A DNA stretch of 64,000 nucleotides. It comes from Mycolicibacter acidiphilus. Its GTDB lineage: Bacteria; Actinomycetota; Actinomycetes; Mycobacteriales; Mycobacteriaceae. The notes below the pieces were generated by a model, which was not told the origin of the DNA, made no database searches, and saw only the letters and a list, made by a program, of their open reading frames with translations. The stretch is taken from NCBI RefSeq assembly GCF_018455725.1, contig NZ_JAHCLR010000001.1, forward strand, positions 62,001-126,000, written 5' to 3'. This document shows positions 27,113 to 34,860 of the stretch, in pieces. The position numbers and the translations under genes were made by a program. Each line of letters starts with the position of its first letter. Positions within the stretch are counted from its first letter, which is position 1.

Positions 27113-27906
27113 GGGGTGCCGATCTTCACCGCCGCCACCGCTGCCTCGTAGCCGACGACTACCGACCGCTCGGCGATGGCGGCGTAGGTGTTGTGCTTGG
27201 TCTCGAATGCGGGGCGCACGGTCGGCTGATCGCGCCACCCGTACGTCGGGCTGGTCGCCACCAAGGTCTGACCCAGCCCGTCCACGTACCCGCCGCCGAA
27301 CACCCAGAGATGCCCCAACGGGGTCCGCAGCGCAGCCCCGGTTCTGGTGATGAGGTTCGCCGCAGCCGCCGCCGACGCCAGCACCGGGTTGGCGTGGATG
27401 AAGCCCACGGTGTTCGTCACCGCGAACTCCGCTTCGAGCGCCGCCACAGCCGCAGTCACGTCAACTACCGAGGTCACGGTGCCCGCGTCGGCCTTCATCC
27501 GTGCGCTGAACTCCCGCTCCACCGCCACCGATTCGAGCAGCCGCAAGTTCTGCTGCACGCGGGTCTGGACCTCGGCTTGCGACGGCGAGGTCATGTCGCA
27601 CTCGTCGTAGGCCCACACCGTCACCGGGTCGAACGCTTCCAGGCCCGTGGGCCGGGTGCCGGCTTTCAGGTCGTCCTCGGTGAGGTCGTCGGGCTGGGCG
27701 CACCAGTCGGCGGTCCAGATGCCGAACGCCGACCCGCCGCCGTAGTTGTGCGGCCTGATCTGCACGCCGCTGGTGATGAACCGGCTCGGCTCATCCGGCG
27801 GGGTCTCAGTCCAGCTGGTCGCCGCGTACAGCCCGCCGGGGCTGGGGTTGACCAGCGGGGCCTCGAAACTCACGGGGAGCAACGAGGATTCGGTGGTAAC
27901 GGTCAT
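27109..27906 (-). CDS. Putative phage virion structural (capsid-like) protein
   Basis: The 265-residue protein has no signal peptide and no catalytic motif. The C-terminal half, with VGFIHANPVLASAAAAANLITRTG, ALRTPLGHLWVFGGGYVDGLGQTLVATSPTYGW and ERSVVVGYEAAVAAV, resembles a type of protein I associate with structural genes of actinobacterial phages; I cannot name the family with certainty. It could be a HK97-like shell protein, shorter than most, or a decoration protein. It starts at an ATG overlapping the previous stop by four bases. If it forms a shell, the element would be a capsid-forming satellite. Confidence 0.55.
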   Translation of the reverse strand: MTVTTESSLLPVSFEAPLVNPSPGGLYAATSWTETPPDEPSRFITSGVQIRPHNYGGGSAFGIWTADWCAQPDDLTEDDLKAGTRPTGLEAFDPVTVWAYDECDMTSPSQAEVQTRVQQNLRLLESVAVEREFSARMKADAGTVTSVVDVTAAVAALEAEFAVTNTVGFIHANPVLASAAAAANLITRTGAALRTPLGHLWVFGGGYVDGLGQTLVATSPTYGWRDQPTVRPAFETKHNTYAAIAERSVVVGYEAAVAAVKIGTP

Positions 27907-28616
27907 GCGTCAATTCCCATCTGTGCCAGTTCGGCGCGGGCCTGCGCCTTGGGGTCACGCGCCGCCCGTGCGGCAAGGACGTGCTGGTATTCCTCGGCGC
28001 AGACTGCGTTCCACTTGAGCCGCTGCGTCAGCTCTAACGCAGCGTGGTCGACCTCGCGCAGCGCCGCCTCCAGCAGCTCAGACGCCGACCTGTTCGGCTC
28101 TGCTACACCCGGCGGTTTGGCGCGGCCAAGGTGCTTAGCGAGCGGGTCGGAGTACGGGCGGGCCATCTCGACTAGCACCGTCGCCCAGCTACCCGACGCC
28201 AGCGCCGTGTCAGTGATCTCGGGGAGCTTGGGCCGTTCGGCCAGGTCGACCATGAGCCGGATCGACCGCTCACGGGCACCGGGGGCGACGTTGGCTGCCT
28301 TCTTCTGCGCCTGGGCCTCGGCAAGCCAGCCGACGACCGAGCCGACCAGCTCATGCACCGCCTCGGCGAGGGCTTGCACGTCGTCGCGGCACCGGCACGG
28401 CGTCGGTTCGGGTGCGGCGGCGACCTTTGCGGCCAAGGGCGTGCAGATGTCGGCGATCTCCTGAACGAGGCTGAACGTGCCGCCGTAGTGCAGCGCCAGC
28501 TGACCGCGCCGCCGGTCGCGCTGCTCGCCCTGCGGGGCCTTCGGCGACGGCTTCTTGAACTTCGGGCCGGGCGGCGGCGGGGCGCCCTTCGGGCCGTAGT
28601 AGACGGGAAGTGCCAT
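27903..28616 (-). CDS. Helical hypothetical protein, possible scaffold
   Basis: The 237-residue protein has a proline/lysine-rich N-terminus (YYGPKGAPPPPGPKFKKPSPKAP), a CRCRDD stretch, and long charged helices (ELLEAALREVDHAALELTQRLKW and HVLAARAARDPKAQARAELAQMG). The ATG at 28,616 is chosen because it overlaps the upstream stop (ATGA) and gives a sensible N-terminus. Highly helical, placed just before the putative structural protein, it could be a scaffold, but there is no motif proof. Confidence 0.68.
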   Translation of the reverse strand: MALPVYYGPKGAPPPPGPKFKKPSPKAPQGEQRDRRRGQLALHYGGTFSLVQEIADICTPLAAKVAAAPEPTPCRCRDDVQALAEAVHELVGSVVGWLAEAQAQKKAANVAPGARERSIRLMVDLAERPKLPEITDTALASGSWATVLVEMARPYSDPLAKHLGRAKPPGVAEPNRSASELLEAALREVDHAALELTQRLKWNAVCAEEYQHVLAARAARDPKAQARAELAQMGIDA

Positions 28617-28849
28617 CAGGACGCCACCGCCCCCGACAGCTGGCCCCGCAGACGATCGACCCCGGCCCGGCTCAGCTGGCCGCGCTCGGCGTCGATGGAG
28701 CGCCGCACGCGCCAATACGCGAGACCTTCGCGGCACTCGATGATCCGAGGGTCGTCGTCGGGTACGTGACGGGACTTGAGCGCGGCCAGGCGAGCCGACC
28801 ACGATGACGCGGTGCGGCTGGCCGGGTCGACCACAGGTGCTTGAGGCAT
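28616..28849 (-). CDS. Small hypothetical protein, first gene of the packaging operon
   Basis: The 77-residue basic helical protein contains SRTASSWSARLAALKSRHVP, then DPRIIECREGLAYWRVRRSIDAERGQLSRAGVDRLRGQL. It is the first of nine closely packed minus-strand genes and overlaps the next start by four bases. The 361-bp upstream gap carries the parS-like site. Unknown function. Confidence 0.65.
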   Translation of the reverse strand: MPQAPVVDPASRTASSWSARLAALKSRHVPDDDPRIIECREGLAYWRVRRSIDAERGQLSRAGVDRLRGQLSGAVAS

Positions 28850-29210
28850 GGCCCCGACGTTAATGGGCGACCGTGCAAACGCAGCGGCGCAGCGGCGCTA
28901 TCGGCGAGTCTTAAATCCCGTCAAAGTCGGGGAATAGCAAGGTGTTTCAGACAGTCGACGTTTCACGTGGAACTGAGTTCCCCGACAGTCGCGGGCGAAC
29001 TTCGGGCGAGAGCCGTTGGGGCGTCGGGCGGGTAGGGCGAGGTCGCGGCCCTGCGGCCCGTAGATGGGGCGAGACCCGTTGGGGTGGCCCGATTAGCCGA
29101 CGACGGGCCGATAGGCCTGGAGCGGCCCAGCGAGCCCGTGAAACGACGCCGAAGGCCACCCCGCCCCGGTCGACGGGGCGAACCGGGGCGGGTGTGGATG
29201 TCGGGGCGGG
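28850..29210. promoter_or_regulatory. Intergenic region upstream of the packaging operon
   Basis: This 361-bp gap holds no convincing gene. It should contain the operon promoter: a minus-strand TTGACG at 28,924-28,919 is a candidate -35 box, but the -10 is poor. The parS-like 14-mer lies at 28,960-28,973. The left half is less GC-rich than the rest; the right half is G-rich and repetitive. Confidence 0.5.
28960..28973. promoter_or_regulatory. parS-like ParB binding site (14-bp core)
   Basis: GTTTCACGTGGAAC is the core of the conserved bacterial centromere parS in its common GTTCCACGTGAAAC variant (reverse complement). Only the outermost base on each side differs from a 16-bp consensus. It lies 111 bp upstream of the first packaging gene, in non-coding DNA, on an element that also encodes a ParB-like protein. 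Confidence 0.75.
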
Positions 29211-29540
29211 TCAGTCGCCGATGTGGTAGCGCGGGCTGATGGCGGGCTGGATGTTGTCCTCGCTGATGACCGCGCACATGTTGCCGCCGGGCGAGTAGCC
29301 GCCGGGGTTGCCGCCGACGCCGGGCACGTAGTTGGCCTGCCACTGCCAGCACCGCTGCCAGGTGCCGTCGGGGCGGATCGGCCCATCGCAGTACAGGGTC
29401 GCGTTCATGAACCCGCCCGACTCACAGCCGGGGTTGGGGTCGCCGGGGTAGGCGACGGCCACTGGTGCGGCAGACAGGGCGGCGATGGTCGCCGCGGACG
29501 CCGCCACGGTGGCGATGATCCCGATGGTGCGATGCCTCAT
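29211..29540 (-). CDS. Secreted CDGP-motif protein
   Basis: The 109-residue protein has a clear Sec signal peptide (HRTIGIIATVAASAATIAALSAAPVAVA, cleavage near residue 30). Its short mature part carries YCDGPIRPDGTWQRCWQW, the motif of the CDGP-domain family of small exported mycobacterial proteins, with four cysteines likely in two disulfides. A secreted host-type protein is odd cargo inside an integrated element and may have been picked up from a mycobacterial chromosome. Function unknown. Confidence 0.8.
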   Translation of the reverse strand: MRHRTIGIIATVAASAATIAALSAAPVAVAYPGDPNPGCESGGFMNATLYCDGPIRPDGTWQRCWQWQANYVPGVGGNPGGYSPGGNMCAVISEDNIQPAISPRYHIGD

Positions 29541-29623
29541 GGTGGTGGTCTCCCTGCGTTGCGACGGGCGTCGATCAGGTGATGATGCACGATCCTCCCG
29601 ACAGGCGAAGTCCGTCGAGCCGG

Positions 29624-30262
29624 TTACTTGGCGCCCGCGTCGTGCTCGCCGTTGAGGTAGCGGTACATCACGGCCCGGCTGACGCCCAGCGTCGCGGCGA
29701 TGGATGGCACCGGCTCGCCGTTGGCGTGCAGCGTCTCGGCTTGGCGCACCTGCTCTTTGGTGAGCTTGCGGGGCCGACCGATGGGCAGGTCGCGGGCCTT
29801 GCGGGCTGCCTTGGCCGCTGCCCGGCGCTCGCGGCCCAGCTCCAGCTCCAGCTCGGCAAGCGACGCCATGACCCCGGCGACCATGCGCCCGGTCGCGGTC
29901 GACGTGTCGACTCCCTCGCGCAGCGACCGAATGACGATGCCCTCGGCGATCAGGTCGCGGATCGTCAGCATGACCTCGGCGGCGTTGCGGCCCAGCCGGT
30001 CGATACCGGCGACCACGATCACGTCGCCGGGCCGGGCGTAGTCCAGTAGCGCGGCCAGGCCGGGGCGCTGCTCTTTGGTCGACGTGCCGGTGAGCTTGTC
30101 GCTGTAGACGCGGGCCGGGTCGACCCCGGCGACGGTCAGCGCGTCGGCCTGGGCGTCAAGGCTCTGGTGGCCGGTCGACACGCGGGCGTACCCGAGCAGG
30201 GCACCGCCGCCGGGCGGGGTGGCGGGTTGGCCTCCGGCGTCGTGGTCGGCGTTCGCGGTCAT
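29624..30262 (-). CDS. Serine recombinase (resolvase/invertase family)
   Basis: The 212-residue protein has GYARVSTGHQSLDAQ with the nucleophile serine near residue 29, the arginine-rich GIDRLGRNAAEVM near 95, and LAELELELGRERRAAAKAARKA forming the long E-helix. A C-terminal helix-turn-helix (PSIAATLGVSRAVMYRYLNG) binds DNA. Length and layout fit small resolvases/invertases that act on closely spaced sites, not large serine integrases. It is a second recombinase besides the tyrosine integrase. Palindromic DNA at 30,553-30,669 is a candidate site. Confidence 0.92.
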   Translation of the reverse strand: MTANADHDAGGQPATPPGGGALLGYARVSTGHQSLDAQADALTVAGVDPARVYSDKLTGTSTKEQRPGLAALLDYARPGDVIVVAGIDRLGRNAAEVMLTIRDLIAEGIVIRSLREGVDTSTATGRMVAGVMASLAELELELGRERRAAAKAARKARDLPIGRPRKLTKEQVRQAETLHANGEPVPSIAATLGVSRAVMYRYLNGEHDAGAK

Positions 30263-30291
30263 CGTGGGGTCTCCCGTCTCGTAGGTCGTGC

Positions 30292-30507
30292 TTACCAGGC
30301 ACGCGGCAGGATGCCGCGCTGGGCGTCGTGCTTCCGCCGGGCGTCGGCCAGCACGGCGTCGAGGTCGAGCCGCGCCGCCTGGCGGTCCAGGTCGGCGGCG
30401 AGGTCGTCCAGCTCGGCGGCGTCCACGCGCAGCTCATCGGCGCGCCGACGGTGGCTCTCGGCATCGAGGCGAAGGTGGTCGGCGTTGGCGGCGAATGGGT
30501 TGCTCAT
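30292..30507 (-). CDS. Short coiled-coil hypothetical protein
   Basis: The 71-residue protein is almost entirely a charged helix (ESHRRRADELRVDAAELDDLAADLDRQAARLDLDAVLADARRKH) with heptad spacing of leucine and alanine, so a coiled coil is likely. It is 29 bp upstream of the serine recombinase and probably co-transcribed. Unknown function; could be a partner or regulator. Confidence 0.6.
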   Translation of the reverse strand: MSNPFAANADHLRLDAESHRRRADELRVDAAELDDLAADLDRQAARLDLDAVLADARRKHDAQRGILPRAW

Positions 30508-30552
30508 CTTGACCTCTCCCGGCGGGCCGGTCCCGCCTTATGCCTAACCCTA

Positions 30553-30669
30553 TCTCGAAACGTCGCGTATCGCTATTCCGATACGAGACAACTAACGAGA
30601 CTCACGACCGGCGGCGACACTGTGAGCTGCGTAGGCGACAGGGGTCGTCTCTAATCTTTAGTTTCGAGA
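30553..30669. repeat. Palindrome cluster upstream of the coiled-coil/recombinase pair
   Basis: Outer 9-bp inverted repeats TCTCGAAAC (30,553-30,561) and GTTTCGAGA (30,661-30,669) enclose a 7-bp hairpin CGTATCG/CGATACG (30,566-30,585) and two direct ACGAGAC copies 12 bp apart (30,583, 30,595). Candidate recombination or operator site in a 262-bp gap with no convincing gene. Confidence 0.5.
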
Positions 30670-30769
30670 CGGTTATGGCTGGCCTGGTCGGGGTGGCCGA
30701 ACGGACGGTGACGCCGTGGGTCAGCGGGACGCCGCCGCTGCGCCGCCTCGCTGGCCGCAGGGCCGACGA

Positions 30770-31054
30770 TCAGGCCGGGGCCGGGGCGTCGGTGCCCCCA
30801 ACGCGGGAGCGGGCCACGGAGAGCCATTCTGCGATCTCGTCGGCGGGCAGGTCGCCGCGAGCCAGCACCCGCCGGGCGACGGCCACCTGGAGGTCGGCCA
30901 ACGGTGAGCCGGGTTCGTGGTCGGCGTCGATCAGTGCCGACAGCTCGGCGACAAGCTCGGCTTCGAGGTCGGCGGGGTCCAGCCGCCCGGCGGCGATGTC
31001 CTCGGCCACCGACAGCGCCGCGTCGGCGGCGTCGCGCTTCGTCATCGTGGTCAC
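30770..31054 (-). CDS. Hypothetical acidic protein
   Basis: The 94-residue protein is acidic and helical: KRDAADAALSVAEDIAAGRLDPADLEAELVAELSALIDADHEPG and LADLQVAVARRVLARGDLPADEIAEWLSVARSR. It overlaps the stop of the upstream HTH gene by four bases (ATGA), so the pair is translationally coupled. Unknown function. Confidence 0.68.
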   Translation of the reverse strand: MTTMTKRDAADAALSVAEDIAAGRLDPADLEAELVAELSALIDADHEPGSPLADLQVAVARRVLARGDLPADEIAEWLSVARSRVGGTDAPAPA

Positions 31055-31518
31055 TGCTCGATCTCCCTCGTCTCGATCACTTCGGCGTCGATGGCAGCCA
31101 TGAGCCGCTGCCGCGTCTCGGCCAGCAACGCCGCCGGGGTCTCGGTCACGGTCACGTCGACCTCGGCGCGCTGCGGCGCATACGAGCCGTGCAGCTTGGC
31201 GCGCTCGCCGACGATGCCCCGAATCTCCTTCGCGTACTTGATCGCCGTCTCGTCGTCGCGGGCCTGGTCCGCCCGGAGGAACCCCGAGAACATCCGCTGC
31301 TGCAGCAGGCGAAGGGTGCTGTCGTGCTTGGCCCGCGCCTGTTCGACGGTCTCGGGCGGGGTGGTGTTGCGGAGCCGCTGCACCGCCTTGATGGCACCGC
31401 CCCGGCTGGCGAAGCCGAGCGCGTCGGCGATCTCCTGCCAGCTCGCCCCGGTCGCGTGCATCCGCTCGGCCTGCTCGGCGCGGTGCCGGGTCAGCTGACG
31501 GTTCATCGTCGGTGCCAT
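31051..31518 (-). CDS. Helix-turn-helix protein, possible terminase small subunit
   Basis: The 155-residue protein has an N-terminal helix-turn-helix (EQAERMHATGASWQEIADALGFASRGGAIKAVQRL) followed by a long helical region (ARAKHDSTLRLLQQRMFSGFLRADQARDDETAIKYAKEIRGIVGERAKLHG). DNA-binding head plus helical oligomerisation part is the layout of small terminases, but it is separated from the large subunit by 5 kb, so a regulator is also possible. ATG at 31,518 is chosen; 31,542 and 31,506 are alternatives. It starts next to the iteron region. Confidence 0.65.
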   Translation of the reverse strand: MAPTMNRQLTRHRAEQAERMHATGASWQEIADALGFASRGGAIKAVQRLRNTTPPETVEQARAKHDSTLRLLQQRMFSGFLRADQARDDETAIKYAKEIRGIVGERAKLHGSYAPQRAEVDVTVTETPAALLAETRQRLMAAIDAEVIETREIEQ

Positions 31519-31645
31519 GCGCCCATTATGCGTACATTCCAATGTGATCGAGAAACATGCCCTTTGTCGGGTAAGTGACTGCGCTGCTGGGGATTACGCC
31601 GCCTGCCACACGGCTCCACCGCTCACTTTCCTCCGACCGCGCCAT

Positions 31646-31852
31646 CCACCGACCCACCGACTCACCGACTACGCCGACGGCCCGGAATCGGTCCCCGAGA
31701 GAATCCCTACTAACGTCGGGGAACTCGTCTACCTGGTAAAACAAACGATTATTAAGGGTTTTAGACGACGGCGGGGTCCGTCTAACCCAGAGTCGGTGGG
31801 TCCGGGCAGTCGGTGAGTCGGTGAGTCGGTGGGTCGTCGGTGACTCACCGAC
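31646..31852. other. Putative replication origin: iterons flanking AT-rich DNA
   Basis: Three tandem CCACCGAC/TCACCGAC units lie at 31,646-31,669. In opposite orientation, GTCGGTGA/G units lie at 31,792, 31,809, 31,817, 31,825 and 31,836, with one inverted copy at 31,845-31,852. Between the clusters, about 31,727-31,765 is AT-rich (AAAACAAACGATTATTAAGG). The region is non-coding and abuts the end of the primase-polymerase gene, as expected for a Rep-dependent origin. Confidence 0.72.
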
Positions 31853-31861
31853 TGCTCCGTC

Positions 31862-34471
31862 TCAGTCGATCAGCTCCACGAACTTCGACTTGCGGGCACC
31901 GTCGCGCAGCCTCACCCGCGACTCGCGGGCCAGTTCCTCCAGCGCGACGGCGGCGTGCTCGGCGTCAGTCTGGTTGAAACGGCGCACGATTCCCTTCTCT
32001 CCCGACCACCTGTGCTCGCCCGCCCCGAGTTCGGTCAGGTAGCCGACGATCCGGGCCTTGGCGCGACCGACGGGGGTGGCGCGGGCGTCCTCGTCCTCAA
32101 TGGCCTCACCGAGCAGCCGCCTGCGTTCTTCCCGTTTGGCCTTGGTCCCCCGGCGGCGGTGGTCGGCGGCGGCGAGCTGGGCGATAGCGACCGACGTGGA
32201 GAACATGACCTCGGCCAGCTGCCAGTCGTCCTCGTTGAGCACCAACAGCCCCGTATCGTCGGTCTCGGTGCGGCCATCGAGGATCGCCAGCAGCCCCGCC
32301 AGCCGGGCGACCATCGCGACGCGCTGCGATTTCAGGTCGGGTTCGTCGTCGGCGTCGTCGTCACGCAGCCACTCAGTAATCCGCTCCTCGTCCACCTTCT
32401 CCCGCAGCGAAGCGCACAGCCGCATACCGACGGCGGGAACGCTCACCGTGAGCGGGTCGCGGTCGGGGAGAGCCTTCAGCATCTCCCGAGACACCTGTTT
32501 CGGGTCGGGCTTCGACCACGCCGCATAGAACCGTTGCGGGGTTCCGACGAGAACCTGCTCGGCGGTCAGAATCTCCGCCAGCACCGACAGGTGAAACCCG
32601 ACGCTCAGCGCCAGCCGGTAGCTGCCGCGCTCCACGAACCTGTACCGGGCAGCCTCGCCGTTGCTCTGCCCGATGTGCTGACCGGACCACCCTTCGCGCA
32701 ACGTCTCGCCAACGGTCTGCTTCGCGTCGAGGATGTACTTGACCAGGCTCGATGCTTCGTCGGTGTGCATGAGCACGTTGGAACGGATGCGCCGCCGCAC
32801 CTTGACCGGCTTGCCCTTGAGGTCGGGCACAGTCGCGTCGCCCCAGAACGCCTCGGCGATACCCTCACCCGACCGGATTTTCCCGACCCGAGGGAACGGC
32901 TCACCGTCGGGAACCATGACGGGGCAGTGCTCCTCGTCGTGGCTGTCCATCGGGTCGGTCGACCAGCTCGGGACCAGCCGGAGCACCCGGTCTGCGGCCT
33001 CGGTCGCCGAAGTCTTGCCCTTACCCGACCACGACACCGCCGCCGCGTAGAAGTTCAGCGAGACCGGCGACATGATGCCGGTGTCGACAGTGACGCGGGG
33101 CGGTGTCCACGCGGAGATGCGGGCCAGCGCCGCCGCCAGCGTCGCGTCGGGCGCAGCCCGGTCCTTGAGCGCGGCGTCGCGCACGTGCCTAAGCGACTCG
33201 CGGGCCTCCCAGAACGACGAGGGCAACGTAACGTCGCGGGGCACGGAGCGGGCACCGTCGGCCCGCTGGGCGGGGTGGCCTTCGGCGTCGAAGTCCTCCA
33301 TGCCCTCGGCGACCAGCGCTGCGAACTCCGCTTCGCCGTGCTCGGTGTCCCGCAGCTCGGTCATCGCGGCCCCTTCGTCGTTGTCGTAGTAGATGGCCGC
33401 GACCGCCCGCAGCCGGGTCAGGTGAGGCCCGAACTCGGCCACCTTCGGCCCGAACGGCTCAATTTCGCCGTCGGTCCAGATGTGCAGGCACGGGTCAGGC
33501 GAGCCGGGGTACTCGGGACACCCGGCCTCATGCGCGGTGGCCGATTTCGGGCTGGCGTGAACGCCCGGCGCGGTCCACGTCGCACAGCCGCAGGTGTCGG
33601 CCTTGCCGGTGGGCTGCCACCCCGGCACACCGGCCAGAATCTCGGCCCAGCTGGTCGACGCGCCCCACGCCGCCACCACGTCGCCGTTCAGGCCGGAGAC
33701 CGTGCGTTGTGCCCGCTGCGCCCGTGCCCGTCCGTGGGCGGTGATCGCCTCAGCCAGCCAGTTGGGCAGCGGTGCGACGGTGCCGGTGACGGTGTACGCG
33801 CCTTCGGGCCGGGTCGACGGCGGGATGAGCACGTAGCCGTTGCCGTACTTGACCGCGTAGGCGTCATCGCCGCCCGACGTGAAGCCCGCCCCGGCGGCGG
33901 CGGGCAGCTCCACACCGTCCGGCACGGTGAACCACCAATGCCCGCCGTCGCGGTGCGCCATCTCGCCGGTCGCCGGGTCGAGCTGGCCGGGCGTGGCGAC
34001 GGTCGGCGGGCCGTCGGCCCCGAACGCCGCGACCTGTTCCGGGGTGTCGGCGTCGACCACCACCAGCCGCGACGAGCCAGCGGCCACGGCGAGGTTCACC
34101 GGCACCCCGTCGGTCCACTGGTCGGCGAGGTCGGTCAGGTACTTGTCCAGGTACCCGTCCAGTACGGCGGTGTCCGTGGTCGCCAGCGCCACCCCTGCCG
34201 CACTCTTGACTTTGGCCCACAGCCGATTACCCGCCGCTTCCGCCGCCTCACGGGCAGCCTTGTCATCGGCGCTGCGCTTGCGGGGCGTCCGCATGTCGGC
34301 GGGCAGCTTCGAGTCCGGGTAGATCATCAGCACCGCGCACCCGGCCTCGGCGAGCCGGTGCATGAACTTCCGCACGGCTTCGTGATCGGTGTTGTCGGGG
34401 GCTTCGGCCAGCAGCGCACTCAGCGCAGCAGCACGGGCCTCGGTGCCGTCCGTCTTGGTAACGTGGCTCAT
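31862..34471 (-). CDS. Bifunctional primase-polymerase/helicase replication protein
   Basis: The 869-residue multidomain protein should initiate element replication. The N-terminal part (residues 90-260) resembles the prim-pol fold: VNLAVAAGSSRLVVVDADTPEQ with the acidic metal site, GGHWWFTVPDG and YAVKYGNGYVLIPPS. A cysteine/histidine-rich linker follows. The C-terminal half is a P-loop ATPase with SWSGKGKTSATEAADRVL near residue 483 and a DUF3987-like body (NVLMHTDEASSLVKYILD). Start at 34,471 is chosen because AAAGG lies five bases upstream. Its 3' end abuts the iteron region. Confidence 0.85.
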   Translation of the reverse strand: MSHVTKTDGTEARAAALSALLAEAPDNTDHEAVRKFMHRLAEAGCAVLMIYPDSKLPADMRTPRKRSADDKAAREAAEAAGNRLWAKVKSAAGVALATTDTAVLDGYLDKYLTDLADQWTDGVPVNLAVAAGSSRLVVVDADTPEQVAAFGADGPPTVATPGQLDPATGEMAHRDGGHWWFTVPDGVELPAAAGAGFTSGGDDAYAVKYGNGYVLIPPSTRPEGAYTVTGTVAPLPNWLAEAITAHGRARAQRAQRTVSGLNGDVVAAWGASTSWAEILAGVPGWQPTGKADTCGCATWTAPGVHASPKSATAHEAGCPEYPGSPDPCLHIWTDGEIEPFGPKVAEFGPHLTRLRAVAAIYYDNDEGAAMTELRDTEHGEAEFAALVAEGMEDFDAEGHPAQRADGARSVPRDVTLPSSFWEARESLRHVRDAALKDRAAPDATLAAALARISAWTPPRVTVDTGIMSPVSLNFYAAAVSWSGKGKTSATEAADRVLRLVPSWSTDPMDSHDEEHCPVMVPDGEPFPRVGKIRSGEGIAEAFWGDATVPDLKGKPVKVRRRIRSNVLMHTDEASSLVKYILDAKQTVGETLREGWSGQHIGQSNGEAARYRFVERGSYRLALSVGFHLSVLAEILTAEQVLVGTPQRFYAAWSKPDPKQVSREMLKALPDRDPLTVSVPAVGMRLCASLREKVDEERITEWLRDDDADDEPDLKSQRVAMVARLAGLLAILDGRTETDDTGLLVLNEDDWQLAEVMFSTSVAIAQLAAADHRRRGTKAKREERRRLLGEAIEDEDARATPVGRAKARIVGYLTELGAGEHRWSGEKGIVRRFNQTDAEHAAVALEELARESRVRLRDGARKSKFVELID

Positions 34472-34574
34472 GTCAGCCTTTCTTGGTGGGGCTGGTGGAT
34501 CAGCCCTCGGGGTTCTTGGGTTGAGTCGGTAGAGCGCCGCCGGGTCGAGGCCATTCACCCGGCGGCGCTGCCGA

Positions 34575-34781
34575 TTACGGGCCAGCTCCAGGCATTACGG
34601 TGTGCGCGTCGAGCCACGCGGCCACGTCGGCGGGCCGATAGCGGATGCGCCGCCCAAGACGGACGTACGGCAATCCGGTGCCACGGTGGCGGTCCTGTCG
34701 CAGCGTGCCGACCGGGATACCCGTCTCGTCGGCGGTGCGGTGCTCGTCCCACAGCTGCACGTCGGGGGCGGTGGTGGTCAT
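34575..34781 (-). CDS. AlpA/Xis-like MerR-type HTH protein
   Basis: The 68-residue protein has a winged helix-turn-helix of the HTH_17/excisionase class: HRTADETGIPVGTLRQDRHRGTGLPYVRLGRRIRYRPADVAAWLDAH. AAAGGGG lies five bases before the ATG at 34,781. It precedes the replication gene by about 100 bp and could regulate it or act as a second excisionase. The other candidate Xis (36,110) is nearer int. Confidence 0.82.
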   Translation of the reverse strand: MTTTAPDVQLWDEHRTADETGIPVGTLRQDRHRGTGLPYVRLGRRIRYRPADVAAWLDAHTVMPGAGP

Positions 34782-34860
34782 GTTTACCCCTTTCACGGGC
34801 TATGCCAATACGTTACGGGTGTCGGGTGCAGAATCGCTTGCGGCGCAAGGTGTTTCCGCC

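Noticed and set aside
28942-29229. Plus-strand frame covering the parS-like region
   Set aside because: Arg/Gly-rich translation typical of spurious GC-rich frames, no ribosome-binding site, antisense to the end of the secreted-protein gene.
30675-31103. Plus-strand frame starting with an HTH-like VGVAERTVTPWVSG, antisense to the 94-residue gene
   Set aside because: No ribosome-binding site, Ser/Arg/Ala-biased low-complexity continuation, and overlaps a coupled minus-strand gene almost completely. At most a remnant.
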